This document shows, piece by piece, positions 1 through 6,914 of a stretch of DNA of 18,731 nt. The stretch covers positions 1 through 18,731 of the forward strand of contig JAGUWT010000184.1 in assembly GCA_020062205.1 (NCBI GenBank), given 5' to 3'. The notes under the pieces are model-generated. The model saw only the letters and a list, made by a program, of their open reading frames with translations. It was not told where the DNA came from and did not search any database. Numbering within the stretch: position 1 is the first letter of the stretch; every line of letters begins with the position of its first letter. This DNA is from Thermodesulfovibrionales bacterium (GTDB lineage: Bacteria > Nitrospirota > Thermodesulfovibrionia > Thermodesulfovibrionales > SM23-35). The position numbers were made by a program, and so were the translations under genes.

Positions 1-20
1 ACTTTTAACTGTGTAGACAT

Positions 21-96
21 GCGGGTGTAGCTCAGCTGGTAGAGCACAACCTTGCCAAGGTTGGGGTCACGGGTTCGAATCCCGCCACCCGCTCCA
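21..96 (+). tRNA. tRNA-Gly (GCC)
   Basis: A full cloverleaf can be drawn. The acceptor arms are GCGGGTG (21-27) and CACCCGC (86-92). The D-arm carries the usual TAGCTCAGCTGGTAGAGCA, the anticodon stem is CAACC/GGTTG with loop TTGCCAA (anticodon GCC), and the T-arm has GGTTCGAATCC. The 3' CCA (94-96) is encoded in the DNA. Confidence 0.97.
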
Positions 97-103
97 GAAC
101 AAC

Positions 104-189
104 AGTTCAGAATTTCGAGTTATGAGTTTGGAGTATATGATTTTTAAAGATTGTTTTAACTCGTAACTCTAAACTAAAAACTCCGAACT
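104..189. repeat. AT-rich imperfect inverted repeat of GAGTT units between two tRNA genes
   Basis: GAGTTATGAGTT at 117-128 can pair with AACTCGTAACTC at 158-169 as a 12-bp stem with a single G-U wobble. An outer AGTTC (104-108) can pair with GAACT (185-189). The same GAGTT-rich unit appears at 463-520 and, as GAGTTCT units, inside cmk at 6653-6682. It separates tRNA-Gly from tRNA-Cys. It could be a transcript hairpin or simply a dispersed repeat copy. Confidence 0.5.
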
Positions 190-196
190 AAAAGAT

Positions 197-272
197 GGCG
201 GCGTACCCAAGTGGCTAAGGGAGAGGTCTGCAAAACCTTTATGCAGCGGTTCAAATCCGCTCGCCGCCTCCA
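197..272 (+). tRNA. tRNA-Cys (GCA)
   Basis: The acceptor arms are GGCGGCG (197-203) and CGCCGCC (262-268). The anticodon stem is GAGGT/ACCTT (one G-U pair) with loop CTGCAAA, giving anticodon GCA. The T-arm has GGTTCAAATCC, and the 3' CCA (270-272) is encoded. It has the same orientation as tRNA-Gly, about 100 bases downstream of it. Confidence 0.95.
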
Positions 273-293
273 AAAAAATCCCACTGAATTGGG
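272..293 (-). terminator. Weak possible terminator for minus-strand transcription
   Basis: On the minus strand a short stem CCCA/TGGG (290-293 with 280-283) with a six-base loop is followed almost at once by seven T residues (278-272). It would lie about 75 bases beyond the 3' end of tRNA-Leu. The stem has only four pairs, so this is a weak call. The T tract directly abuts the CCA end of tRNA-Cys. Confidence 0.22.
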
Positions 294-297
294 TGTT

Positions 298-319
298 GTT
301 GACGGTTTGTTGACGGTTT
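298..319. repeat. Tandem 11-bp direct repeat GTTGACGGTTT x2
   Basis: GTTGACGGTTT occurs at 298-308 and again, directly adjoining, at 309-319. It lies 26 bases after the 3' end of tRNA-Cys. Short direct repeats next to a tRNA 3' end can be remains of an integrase arm-site region, but no integrase gene is present in the window, so that is speculation. Confidence 0.55.
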
Positions 320-367
320 TTTGAGGATTTTCAGAAAGCTAACTCATTGATATATATAGCAACAATA

Positions 368-454
368 TGGTGCCGGTGGTGGGAGTTGAACCCACACGGG
401 GTTGCCCCCACCGGATTTTGAGTCCGGCGCGTCTGCCAATTCCACCACACCGGC
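368..454 (-). tRNA. tRNA-Leu (CAA)
   Basis: Read on the minus strand, the acceptor arms are GCCGGTG (454-448) and CACCGGC (378-372). There is a long variable arm typical of class II tRNAs (GGTGGGGGCAACCCCGTG region). The anticodon stem is CCGGA/TCCGG with loop CTCAAAA, giving anticodon CAA, and the T-arm has GGTTCAACTCC. CCA is encoded (370-368). It points toward the two plus-strand tRNA genes and could be the last member of the long minus-strand gene block. Confidence 0.95.
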
Positions 455-462
455 TTACCTTA

Positions 463-520
463 GTTAAGAGTTCAAGGTGAGGAGTTAAGAGTTAAAAACA
501 GAAACTCCTAAAACTCTTTT
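463..520. repeat. GAGTT/AACTC-rich imperfect inverted repeat between mnmE and tRNA-Leu
   Basis: GTTAAGAGTT occurs at 463-472 and 484-493. AAGAGTT (487-493) can pair with AACTCTT (512-518), and GGAGTT (481-486) with AACTCC (503-508). It is built from the same unit as the 104-189 repeat. The rest of 521-585 holds only AT-rich sequence with a small palindrome ATATCGATAT at 575-584. No strong terminator is visible after mnmE. Confidence 0.45.
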
Positions 521-585
521 CAACACACGGTTAAAGCATTAAATTTTACATGGTACGGTTTGTAATTTGCAATGATATCGATATG

Positions 586-1974
586 CTATTTCCCGATGCA
601 GAACTCACTAAAGATCCTGTCCAAGATATCCTCTGTTGTTACAGCCCCGACAATCTCGCCGAGCCTGTCGAGTGAATCCCTGATTTCGAGGGCGATTATT
701 TCAAGGGGTTGACTTTCTAACAGAGCAGACAAGGCTCTTTTGAGTGAAGCCTGAGCATGTTCAATTGCAATTTTATGCCTGAGATTTGTGACAACAATTC
801 CTTCCCTTGCTTCCCTCCAGTCTTTTAAACAAGACTCGACAATCTTGGCTTTCAATACTTCAAGTCCATCTCCTCGTGTAGCAGAAATTCTTAAAAATAA
901 GGATGAAGAATGAAGGATGAAGGATGAAAGAGAATGTTCATTAATTACTACAGGAAGGTCACATTTGTTCAGAACAAAAATTGTATTCTTATCCTTCACC
1001 TTTAGAATTACCTCAAAATCTTCTTCCATCAGCGGTTCACTGCTGTCGAATATCGCAATCACCAGGTCAGCATTTTCTATGCTCTGCAGGCTTCTTTTAA
1101 CGCCTTCCTTTTCCGCAATGTCCTCTACATCACGTATGCCTGCTGTATCCATAATCCTGAGGGGAAGTCCTTTGATATTCAAATATTCCTCTATTACATC
1201 TCTTGTTGTCCCTGGAGATTCTGTAACTATCGCCCTGTCTTTTTTCAAAAGGGCATTGAGAAGTGATGATTTCCCGACATTTGGTCTTCCAACAATTGCC
1301 GTTGAAAGTCCTTCTCTGAAGAATCTTGCCTCGTCGTAGGTCGTAATGAGTTTTTGAAGCTCTGAATCAACGTCTTCCATCGTCTCTAACATGTCATGTT
1401 TTGATGCCGGAACGATTTCATCCTCGGGGAAATCTATATATGCTTCAAGATGGACACAGATATCTGTCATCCGATCTCTTAATGTGGTTATCTTTTCAGA
1501 CAGACCACCCTGAAGCTGTTCAATTGCAATCCGTCTGCTCTCATCGGTCTTTGACTTTATCAGATCAAGTACAGCTTCTGCCTGACTGAGGTCTATCCTT
1601 CCATTCATGAATGCCCTCTTTGTGAATTCTCCCGGATCTGCAAGCCGTGCACCTTCTCGCAAAACGAGTTCAAGGGTCTTTTGCAGGGTAATCATACCAC
1701 CATGGCAGTTTATCTCAACAACATCCTCCCTTGTGTACGAGTAGGGAGAACGCATAATGGTAACAAGCACTTCATCAACCTCTCTGTCATTTGATGGATT
1801 TTTTATGCAGCCGTAGATAATCCTGTGTGATTTTGAATCTTTTAGAGACTTATTCTTCGGTGAGCAAAAAATTCTATTGACAAGTGCTATCGAATCTTTC
1901 CCGCTGAGCCTGACAATCCCTATCCCGCCTTCACCCAGGGGTGTAGAGATGGCAGCTATTGTATCTTCAATCAT
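586..1974 (-). CDS. mnmE: tRNA uridine-5-carboxymethylaminomethyl modification GTPase MnmE
   Basis: MnmE (TrmE) works with MnmG to modify the wobble uridine (position 34) of certain tRNAs. The 462-residue protein is full length. It has an N-terminal folate-binding domain (about 1-120), a helical domain, and an inserted G domain with GRPNVGKS (229-236), TTRD (256-259), DTAG (276-279) and NKCD (336-339). The diagnostic C-terminal CIGK (459-462) is present. The start MIEDTIAAISTPLGEGGIG is canonical. No clear ribosome binding site precedes it, but the IHF/HU stop codon ends 3 bases upstream, so translation is probably coupled. Residues about 348-361 (Ser/Leu/His/Phe-rich), just after the NKCD motif, come from a short DNA repeat (901-931) and look like a small addition to the G domain in a surface region. 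It is the last protein gene of the long block. Confidence 0.97.
   Translation of the reverse strand: MIEDTIAAISTPLGEGGIGIVRLSGKDSIALVNRIFCSPKNKSLKDSKSHRIIYGCIKNPSNDREVDEVLVTIMRSPYSYTREDVVEINCHGGMITLQKTLELVLREGARLADPGEFTKRAFMNGRIDLSQAEAVLDLIKSKTDESRRIAIEQLQGGLSEKITTLRDRMTDICVHLEAYIDFPEDEIVPASKHDMLETMEDVDSELQKLITTYDEARFFREGLSTAIVGRPNVGKSSLLNALLKKDRAIVTESPGTTRDVIEEYLNIKGLPLRIMDTAGIRDVEDIAEKEGVKRSLQSIENADLVIAIFDSSEPLMEEDFEVILKVKDKNTIFVLNKCDLPVVINEHSLSSFILHSSSLFLRISATRGDGLEVLKAKIVESCLKDWREAREGIVVTNLRHKIAIEHAQASLKRALSALLESQPLEIIALEIRDSLDRLGEIVGAVTTEDILDRIFSEFCIGK
901..931. repeat. GGATGAA tandem repeat inside mnmE
   Basis: Units GGATGAA, GAATGAA, GGATGAA, GGATGAA follow each other with 7-base periodicity. 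They are read on the coding strand as TTCATCC units that give a FILHSSSLF-type peptide. The reading frame of mnmE is kept. This is one of several repeat classes that interrupt genes here. Confidence 0.7.
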
Positions 1975-1977
1975 TTA

Positions 1978-2259
1978 TTATTTAGAATTTAAAGCCTCTC
2001 TGAGTACCTTGCCAACCTTGAAGTACAGGACTCGCTTCCCTGGTACATCCACCTTGTCACCAGTCTTTGGGTTTCGTGCCTTTCTTGGTCGCCTGTTCTT
2101 CAGTCTGAAATTTCCGAATCCTCTTACTTCTATCTTTTCACCCTTCACAAGAGCCTCTTTTATGCTATCAAAAACGGTTTCGACAACAATCTCTGTCTGT
2201 TTTCTTGTAAGACTACCAACCTTCTCTGATATCTTTTCTATGAGGACCGACTTCGTCAT
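1978..2259 (-). CDS. HU/IHF family DNA-binding protein, IHF-beta-like
   Basis: This is a small nucleoid protein that bends DNA as a dimer. At 93 residues it has the family's usual length. The beta-arm region carries RGFGNFRLKNR and RNPKTGDKVDVPGKRV, including the conserved RNPKTG segment with the proline that intercalates into DNA. The C-terminal YFKVGKVLRE matches the family end. Start MTKSVLIEKI is preceded by an excellent ribosome binding site, AAGGAGGGG. It lies 31 bases after sppA and 3 bases before mnmE. Its place downstream of cmk and rpsA recalls the enterobacterial cmk-rpsA-ihfB order, which favours IHF-beta over HU, but the subtype is not certain from sequence alone. Confidence 0.93.
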   Translation of the reverse strand: MTKSVLIEKISEKVGSLTRKQTEIVVETVFDSIKEALVKGEKIEVRGFGNFRLKNRRPRKARNPKTGDKVDVPGKRVLYFKVGKVLREALNSK

Positions 2260-2290
2260 GACCCCTCCTTAAAAGATTAAGATTTAGATG

Positions 2291-3139
2291 TCAAGGTACA
2301 AAGAGATATTTTAATTTTACCGAAGGGAACATATCAGATAACTCTTTAGGGAATCTATCCCTCAATATGTTCAGTATGGAGAATTTTTCTTTTTTAGTCA
2401 CAACTACTGGTTCTCCCTTGATACCAACCAGCTTTGCGGCAGTATGTACAGCGTCTTCGAGGTTTCCAAGCTCATCAACAAGGCCTGCCTTCAGTGCTTG
2501 TTCGCCGGTAAATACCCTGCCATCTGCGATCTTCTTTACATCATCGATGAGCATTTTCCTGCCTTCTGCAACTGCTTTAATAAACTGTGAGTGTACATTA
2601 TCGAGCACATTCTGAAGAATATCCCTTTCTTCTTTCCTGATTCCTCTAAATACTGATGCCATATCCTTATGGCTTCCACTTTTCACCACTTCTGTTTTTA
2701 TACCGAGCTTGTTCATGAGTCCTTCTATGTTCGGTATTTCCATGATTACACCAATTGACCCTGTAAGCGTTCCGGGGTTTGCAATAATCTTATTTGCAGG
2801 AGACGCTATATAATAGCCACCAGATGCAGCAACAGTCCCCATAGAGACTACAATTTTCTTTTTTGCAGTAGCCTTTCTCACCTCTTCGTAGATCTCCTGT
2901 GCAGGGGCTACTGCGCCTCCTGGGCTATCAATACGCAGAATGATAGCCTTAATAGACGGGTCCTTTACGTATTCTTTGATCTCGTCAATAACATTTTTCG
3001 AATCAGTAATAAGGCCTTCTATACGGATAAGTGCAACCCGATCACCGATAGTGATATCTTTCTGCAGCATGACAAGGAGGGTGCTCACAAGAACGAGAAA
3101 TATGAACAGACCGAGAAGGATCAGCCATACCTTCTTCAT
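2291..3139 (-). CDS. sppA: Signal peptide peptidase SppA (short form, S49 family)
   Basis: SppA is a membrane-anchored serine protease that degrades cleaved signal peptides in the envelope. The 282-residue protein is the short, single-domain form. One N-terminal membrane segment (about 4-25, hydrophobic after MKKVW) is followed by the protease domain. The likely nucleophile is Ser106 in AASGGYY and the likely general base is Lys158 in KSGSHKD. Their 52-residue spacing equals that of the Ser147/Lys199 pair known from Bacillus SppA. RIDSPGG (69-75) is also typical. The ATG overlaps the rpsA stop as ATGA, and AGAGGAGAGGA precedes it, so it is translationally coupled to rpsA. Confidence 0.95.
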   Translation of the reverse strand: MKKVWLILLGLFIFLVLVSTLLVMLQKDITIGDRVALIRIEGLITDSKNVIDEIKEYVKDPSIKAIILRIDSPGGAVAPAQEIYEEVRKATAKKKIVVSMGTVAASGGYYIASPANKIIANPGTLTGSIGVIMEIPNIEGLMNKLGIKTEVVKSGSHKDMASVFRGIRKEERDILQNVLDNVHSQFIKAVAEGRKMLIDDVKKIADGRVFTGEQALKAGLVDELGNLEDAVHTAAKLVGIKGEPVVVTKKEKFSILNILRDRFPKELSDMFPSVKLKYLFVP

Positions 3140-4722
3140 TCCTCTCCTCTCTTGAGGTTCCTCATACTCAGTCCTATCTTTTTCTCATCGATATCGACCT
3201 TTATGATTCGTACCCAGATTTCATCTCCTTCCTTCACAACATCCTCTATCTTTCCTGATGCAGGTTTGATAATCTCGGATGAGTAAACAAGACCTTCAAC
3301 GCCACCTTCCAGCTCGACAAATATACCGAATTCTGTAATTCTCAGTACCTTGCCTTTTACCTCTGACCCCAGCTTAAACCTTTCTGGAATATCATGCAAC
3401 CATGGATCAGGCTGGATCTGTTTCAGTCCGAGCGCCAACTTTTCTGCTTCTGGTTCTATACTCAGGATAATCGCTTCAACCTTTTGTCCTTTTTTGAGAA
3501 TATCTGAAGGATGTTTTATATGTTTTGTCCAGGAAAGGTCAGATATATGGATAAGACCATCAACCCCTTCTAAAAGACCGACAAAAACTCCAAAGTCAGC
3601 AAGGGTCTTTACCTTTCCAGAAATCTTCTGGCCAACCTTGTATCGCTGTGCAACGAGCTCCCATGGGCTCGGTTTCAGTTGTTTTATGCTGAGAGAAAGT
3701 CGTCTTTCTTCCTTATCTACTTTCAGAACAACTGCATCCACCATCTCTCCTATGGAGAGGTACTTTGAAGGATGTTTTGGCCTTGGGAGCCAGTCTATTT
3801 CAGATATATGGACGAGTCCCTCAAGCCCTTCTTCGAGTTCGATAAATGCACCATAATCAGTAATGCTTACTACCTTTCCTCTTATCCCTTTGCCGATCGG
3901 ATATCTATCAGCAGCGGTTAACCAGGGGTCTGGTTTTTTCTGCTTGTAACCGAGAGTCACCTTTTCATTTTCTTCGCCGTATTTCAGAACAATAACCTCT
4001 ACTTCATCTCCAATGGCAAAAACTTCAGAAGGGTGATTTATCCTTCCCCATGAGATATCTGATATGTGTAATAATCCATCTATTCCACCAAGGTCAACAA
4101 AGACCCCATAGTCTGTGATGTTTTTCACTACCCCTTTTATGGAGATGCCGTCTTTTAATTTCTCAATCGTCTCAGCCTTCTTTTGCTGCCTTTCTTCCTC
4201 AAGGATTGCCTTCCTCGATACAATAACATTAGAAAGCTTACTGTTGAGCTTGAGGACCTTGAATGGCATTCTCTTCCCGATGAGGCTATCAAAATCCTTC
4301 AGTAGTTTTATATCTACCTGTGAACCAGGAAGGAATGCACTTACCCCGGATATATCTACAGAGAGCCCGCCTTTTGTTTTTCCAACCACCTTCCCCTCAA
4401 CAGGAGTTCCATGCTGTAATGCCTCTCCAAGGAGTTCCCATGTCTTAATCTTTTCTGCCCTTTCTTTTGAGAGGTTTACAATACCTTCGGAATCAACCAC
4501 CTCGTCAACATATACCTCTATATCACTGCCAACCTGGAGTGACGTCATATCTTCTTCTGAGAACTCCTTTATAGGTATAAAACCTTCAGATTTATACCCA
4601 ATATCAACAATCACTCCATCCTGCTTAAAAGCTAATATTCGTCCCCGCAGTATCATCCCCTCTCGAATTCTTTGAAAGGTCTCGGCATAAAGCCTTTCCA
4701 TTTCATTGTTTTCCAGTTCCAC
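3136..4722 (-). CDS. rpsA: 30S ribosomal protein S1
   Basis: S1 binds mRNA on the small ribosomal subunit and helps initiation. The 528-residue protein has six S1 RNA-binding repeats, at about 20-85, 105-165, 193-258, 280-347, 367-434 and 453-520. Repeats 3 to 6 carry the strong YG(A/V)F(V/I)-LLHISD type signature (for example ITDYGVFVDLGG and GLVHISEIDW). Six repeats is the length seen in proteobacterial S1. The start is GTG, with GGAGG about 11 bases upstream inside the end of ispH. An ATG seven codons later is an alternative. It lies 7 bases after ispH and overlaps sppA by 4 bases. ispH and S1 adjacency is notable because in some clostridia the two are a single fused protein. Confidence 0.97.
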   Translation of the reverse strand: MELENNEMERLYAETFQRIREGMILRGRILAFKQDGVIVDIGYKSEGFIPIKEFSEEDMTSLQVGSDIEVYVDEVVDSEGIVNLSKERAEKIKTWELLGEALQHGTPVEGKVVGKTKGGLSVDISGVSAFLPGSQVDIKLLKDFDSLIGKRMPFKVLKLNSKLSNVIVSRKAILEEERQQKKAETIEKLKDGISIKGVVKNITDYGVFVDLGGIDGLLHISDISWGRINHPSEVFAIGDEVEVIVLKYGEENEKVTLGYKQKKPDPWLTAADRYPIGKGIRGKVVSITDYGAFIELEEGLEGLVHISEIDWLPRPKHPSKYLSIGEMVDAVVLKVDKEERRLSLSIKQLKPSPWELVAQRYKVGQKISGKVKTLADFGVFVGLLEGVDGLIHISDLSWTKHIKHPSDILKKGQKVEAIILSIEPEAEKLALGLKQIQPDPWLHDIPERFKLGSEVKGKVLRITEFGIFVELEGGVEGLVYSSEIIKPASGKIEDVVKEGDEIWVRIIKVDIDEKKIGLSMRNLKRGEE

Positions 4723-4729
4723 TAAAATA

Positions 4730-5569
4730 TCATCCTCCTATATCTCTAATTTTTTCTTTGACTTCCTTTATGATCCACTCAGGTGTCGATGCACCTGCTG
4801 TGATGCCAATTTTCTTTGCTCCTTTCAACCATCCCTTTTTGATCTCAGAGGACGTCTCTATATGATATGTTGGCACTGAAAGGGCATTACATAACCGTGC
4901 AAGTTGGGTGGTATTTGCACTATTTTTACCCCCCACTACAACCATTACATCTACTTTATGGGCTAACGTTTGTGTCTCCTTTAATCTCAAGGCTGTAGAG
5001 TTACAGATTGTATTATATACTTTTATTTCTTTTGCATGCTCTGTAGCATCAGATAAGACCCGTTTTAATGCCTCCAGAGGTTGAGTCGTTTGGACAATGA
5101 TGCCTACCCTGCGTTTGAGCCTTGGAAGAGGTGTTTTGCCATCGACGACTGTGACATCATCACTGGCATAGCTCATCAGCCCCTTTACCTCTGGATGATC
5201 CTTCTCCCCAAGGATCACTACATGGTAGCCTTCCTCCCTAAGAAGTTTAGCATAATCTTGAGCCTTTTTTACAAATGGGCACGTTGCATCTATTATTTCA
5301 CAGCCCATTGCCATTATCTCTCTTGAGAGATCCAATGGTATACCATGGGTTCTGATGATCAGTGCCTTAATATCCTTCTTTGTTTTCAGGTCCTCTATCG
5401 GGAAGATCCCCTTTTTCTTGAGCATCTCAACGACCTGGGGGTTATGGATAATGGGCCCCAAGGTATATACCTTTTTATGTTTACCCTTTGCTGCGATCTG
5501 GAGGGCAATATCTATAGCCCTCTTTACACCAAAGCAGAATCCTGCCCTCTGAGCAACGAATATCTTCAT
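4730..5569 (-). CDS. ispH: 4-hydroxy-3-methylbut-2-enyl diphosphate reductase IspH
   Basis: IspH is the last enzyme of the MEP pathway. It converts HMBPP to IPP and DMAPP with an iron-sulfur cluster. The three cluster cysteines are visible at Cys12 (GFCFGVKRA), Cys97 (ATCPFVKKA) and Cys189 (TICNST). The catalytic Glu127 lies in DHPEVKG, and THGIP (74-78) and the C-terminal TAGASTPEWII (257-267) complete the family pattern. At 279 residues it is of normal, slightly short length. It starts 4 bases after plsC and ends 7 bases before rpsA. Its presence means isoprenoids are made by the MEP route. Confidence 0.97.
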   Translation of the reverse strand: MKIFVAQRAGFCFGVKRAIDIALQIAAKGKHKKVYTLGPIIHNPQVVEMLKKKGIFPIEDLKTKKDIKALIIRTHGIPLDLSREIMAMGCEIIDATCPFVKKAQDYAKLLREEGYHVVILGEKDHPEVKGLMSYASDDVTVVDGKTPLPRLKRRVGIIVQTTQPLEALKRVLSDATEHAKEIKVYNTICNSTALRLKETQTLAHKVDVMVVVGGKNSANTTQLARLCNALSVPTYHIETSSEIKKGWLKGAKKIGITAGASTPEWIIKEVKEKIRDIGG

Positions 5570-5573
5570 AATT

Positions 5574-6185
5574 TCACTTATGCACCACGAATTTTAAGTT
5601 TTTAACTGCTTCCATTATGTCCCTGCTTATTCTCTCCTGAAAATGTTTATCTGTTTCTTCGTGATCAGCTACTATAGGTTTGCCGAATATGACTTTAATC
5701 TTTGCAGGTCTGAAAAAACGTGCACCTACAGGGAGGGCCTTCTCTGTGCCATCAATACATGCTGGAACAACAGGTGCCATGCTCAAAGCTGCAATCATGC
5801 CTACACCCCTTTTGAAGTCAAGCATGCTTCCATCAGCACTTCTGCCTCCTTCTGGAAAAATAACAATAAGTTCTCCTTGTCTCAGTCTCCTGACAGCCTC
5901 CTTTATGGTAGATGGTTGAGGTCTCCCAAGCTTTACCGGTATGGAGAATGGCCTGACAAATGTCTTGAGGATGGGAATCTTAAAAAGTCCTTCCCTTGCC
6001 ATGTATGTAACATGCCTCTTTAAAGCTGCACCGATAACAGGGGGGTCCAGATAACTCACATGATTTGCTGCCACAATTACTCCCCCTTTATCCGGGACAT
6101 TCTCATGACCAATTACCTCGAATCTGTAAAAGACCTTTATAAAGCTATAAATTATTATCCTGAAAAGCTGATACAAATGACTCAA
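5574..6185 (-). CDS. plsC: 1-acyl-sn-glycerol-3-phosphate acyltransferase (PlsC family)
   Basis: The enzyme acylates lysophosphatidic acid to phosphatidic acid at the inner membrane. The 203-residue protein has the catalytic HX4D motif, His42 to Asp47 in NHVSYLDPPV, and the glycerol-phosphate binding motif FPEGGRS (110-116). A hydrophobic stretch near residues 8-20 (FRIIIYSFIKVFY) may anchor it. The start overlaps the cmk stop by 4 bases (ATGA), so the two are coupled. The family includes other lysophospholipid acyltransferases, but the short form beside cmk is most often annotated PlsC. Confidence 0.92.
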   Translation of the reverse strand: MSHLYQLFRIIIYSFIKVFYRFEVIGHENVPDKGGVIVAANHVSYLDPPVIGAALKRHVTYMAREGLFKIPILKTFVRPFSIPVKLGRPQPSTIKEAVRRLRQGELIVIFPEGGRSADGSMLDFKRGVGMIAALSMAPVVPACIDGTEKALPVGARFFRPAKIKVIFGKPIVADHEETDKHFQERISRDIMEAVKNLKFVVHK

Positions 6186-6913
6186 GGTTTAGCTTTTATA
6201 AACTCAAGTATTTTTTCTGTAACCTGCTCTATGGAAAGATTTGATGAATCAATGATGAAGGCATCAGGTGCCTTTTTCAAGGGAGCTATATCTCGACTGG
6301 AATCCCTCATATCCCGTTCCATAACTGCCTTTCTTGATTCATCCATACTGATATGAATGCCCTTCTCGCTGAACTGGAGATAACGTCTCTTCGCCCTTTC
6401 TTCGATAGAGGCATCCAGGTAAACCTTTATCCATGCATCTGGGAATATAACCGTTGTTGTATCTCTCCCTTCAATAACAAGATCGTTGTTCAAAGCGGTA
6501 TTTCTCTGGGCGTCGAGCAGAAAATCTCTCACCTTCTTTTTCGCCGAAAAGACTGAAGAGTAGTGATCAATCTCTGTTGACCGTATCTCTTCTGAAACAT
6601 CCCTGCCAAATCCCCCCTGCCCCCCTTTATTAAAGGGGGGTAAGGGGGGATTAGAGTTCTGAGTTCTGAGTTCTGAGTTTTCTTTCAAAAATACCCTTCC
6701 ATCTTTAAAGGTAACAGTAATATTATTCAAAGCCTTTAGAATCTTATCATCTGAGTCACTAGGTTCAATCCCTTTTTCCCTGAGTGCGAGGGCAACAGCC
6801 CTGTATAATGCACCGGAGTCGAGATAATCAAACCCAAGCCTTTGAGCAATGCATTTTGCTATGGTAGTCTTGCCTGCTCCTGAAGGCCCATCTATGGCTA
6901 TAACCTTACCCAT
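6182..6913 (-). CDS. cmk: Cytidylate (CMP) kinase with an in-frame repeat-derived insertion
   Basis: The enzyme phosphorylates CMP and dCMP with ATP. I chose the ATG at 6913 because MGKVIAIDGPSGAGKTT is the usual N-terminus. The longer frame opens with GTG at 6952 and would overlap the DUF5615 gene. With this start the protein is 243 residues. The P-loop GPSGAGKTT is at 9-17, LDSGALYRAV at 31-40, and the conserved GRDTTTVIFPDA and MERDMRD..DSSRDIAPL follow. Residues about 79-103, between VFLKE and RDVSEEIR, have no counterpart in the family as I know it. They are encoded by a GAGTTCT repeat plus a GC-tract palindrome. The insertion lies in the CMP-binding domain, before the conserved DVSEEIR. 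The ATG lies 1 base after the DUF5615 stop (TGAAATG), so it is coupled to the toxin gene. Confidence 0.95.
   Translation of the reverse strand: MGKVIAIDGPSGAGKTTIAKCIAQRLGFDYLDSGALYRAVALALREKGIEPSDSDDKILKALNNITVTFKDGRVFLKENSELRTQNSNPPLPPFNKGGQGGFGRDVSEEIRSTEIDHYSSVFSAKKKVRDFLLDAQRNTALNNDLVIEGRDTTTVIFPDAWIKVYLDASIEERAKRRYLQFSEKGIHISMDESRKAVMERDMRDSSRDIAPLKKAPDAFIIDSSNLSIEQVTEKILEFIKAKP
6608..6682. repeat. GC-tract palindrome plus GAGTTCT repeat inside cmk
   Basis: Positions 6608-6652 form a near-perfect palindrome: AATCCCCCC, a second C6 tract and TTTA mirrored by TAAA, G6 and GGGGGGATT. Positions 6653-6682 carry GAGTTCT repeated three times and then GAGTTTT. The palindrome is read on the coding strand as NPPLPPFNKGGQGGFG with no stop codon. 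A second copy of the palindrome lies in aroA at 13217-13262, in the same orientation and frame. Confidence 0.85.
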
Positions 6914-6914
6914 T

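Noticed and set aside
897..945. Repeat tracts as a CRISPR array
   Set aside because: The units are only 7 bases long and directly adjoining, without spacers. No cas genes are in the window, and no array of 25-40 base repeats with unique spacers is visible.
917..1339. A 140-codon plus-strand frame opposite mnmE
   Set aside because: It is antisense to the conserved G domain of mnmE, has no recognisable motif, and its peptide follows from the complementary strand of GTPase codons.
3350..4675. Two long plus-strand frames opposite rpsA
   Set aside because: They mirror the repeated S1 domains on the other strand. The composition (Ser/Phe/Thr-rich) is that of antisense frames, and no ribosome binding site or family signature supports them.
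6608..6682. The cmk insertion as a sequencing or assembly error
   Set aside because: The frame is kept before and after, and an equivalent palindrome occurs in aroA, so a real insertion is more likely than an artefact.
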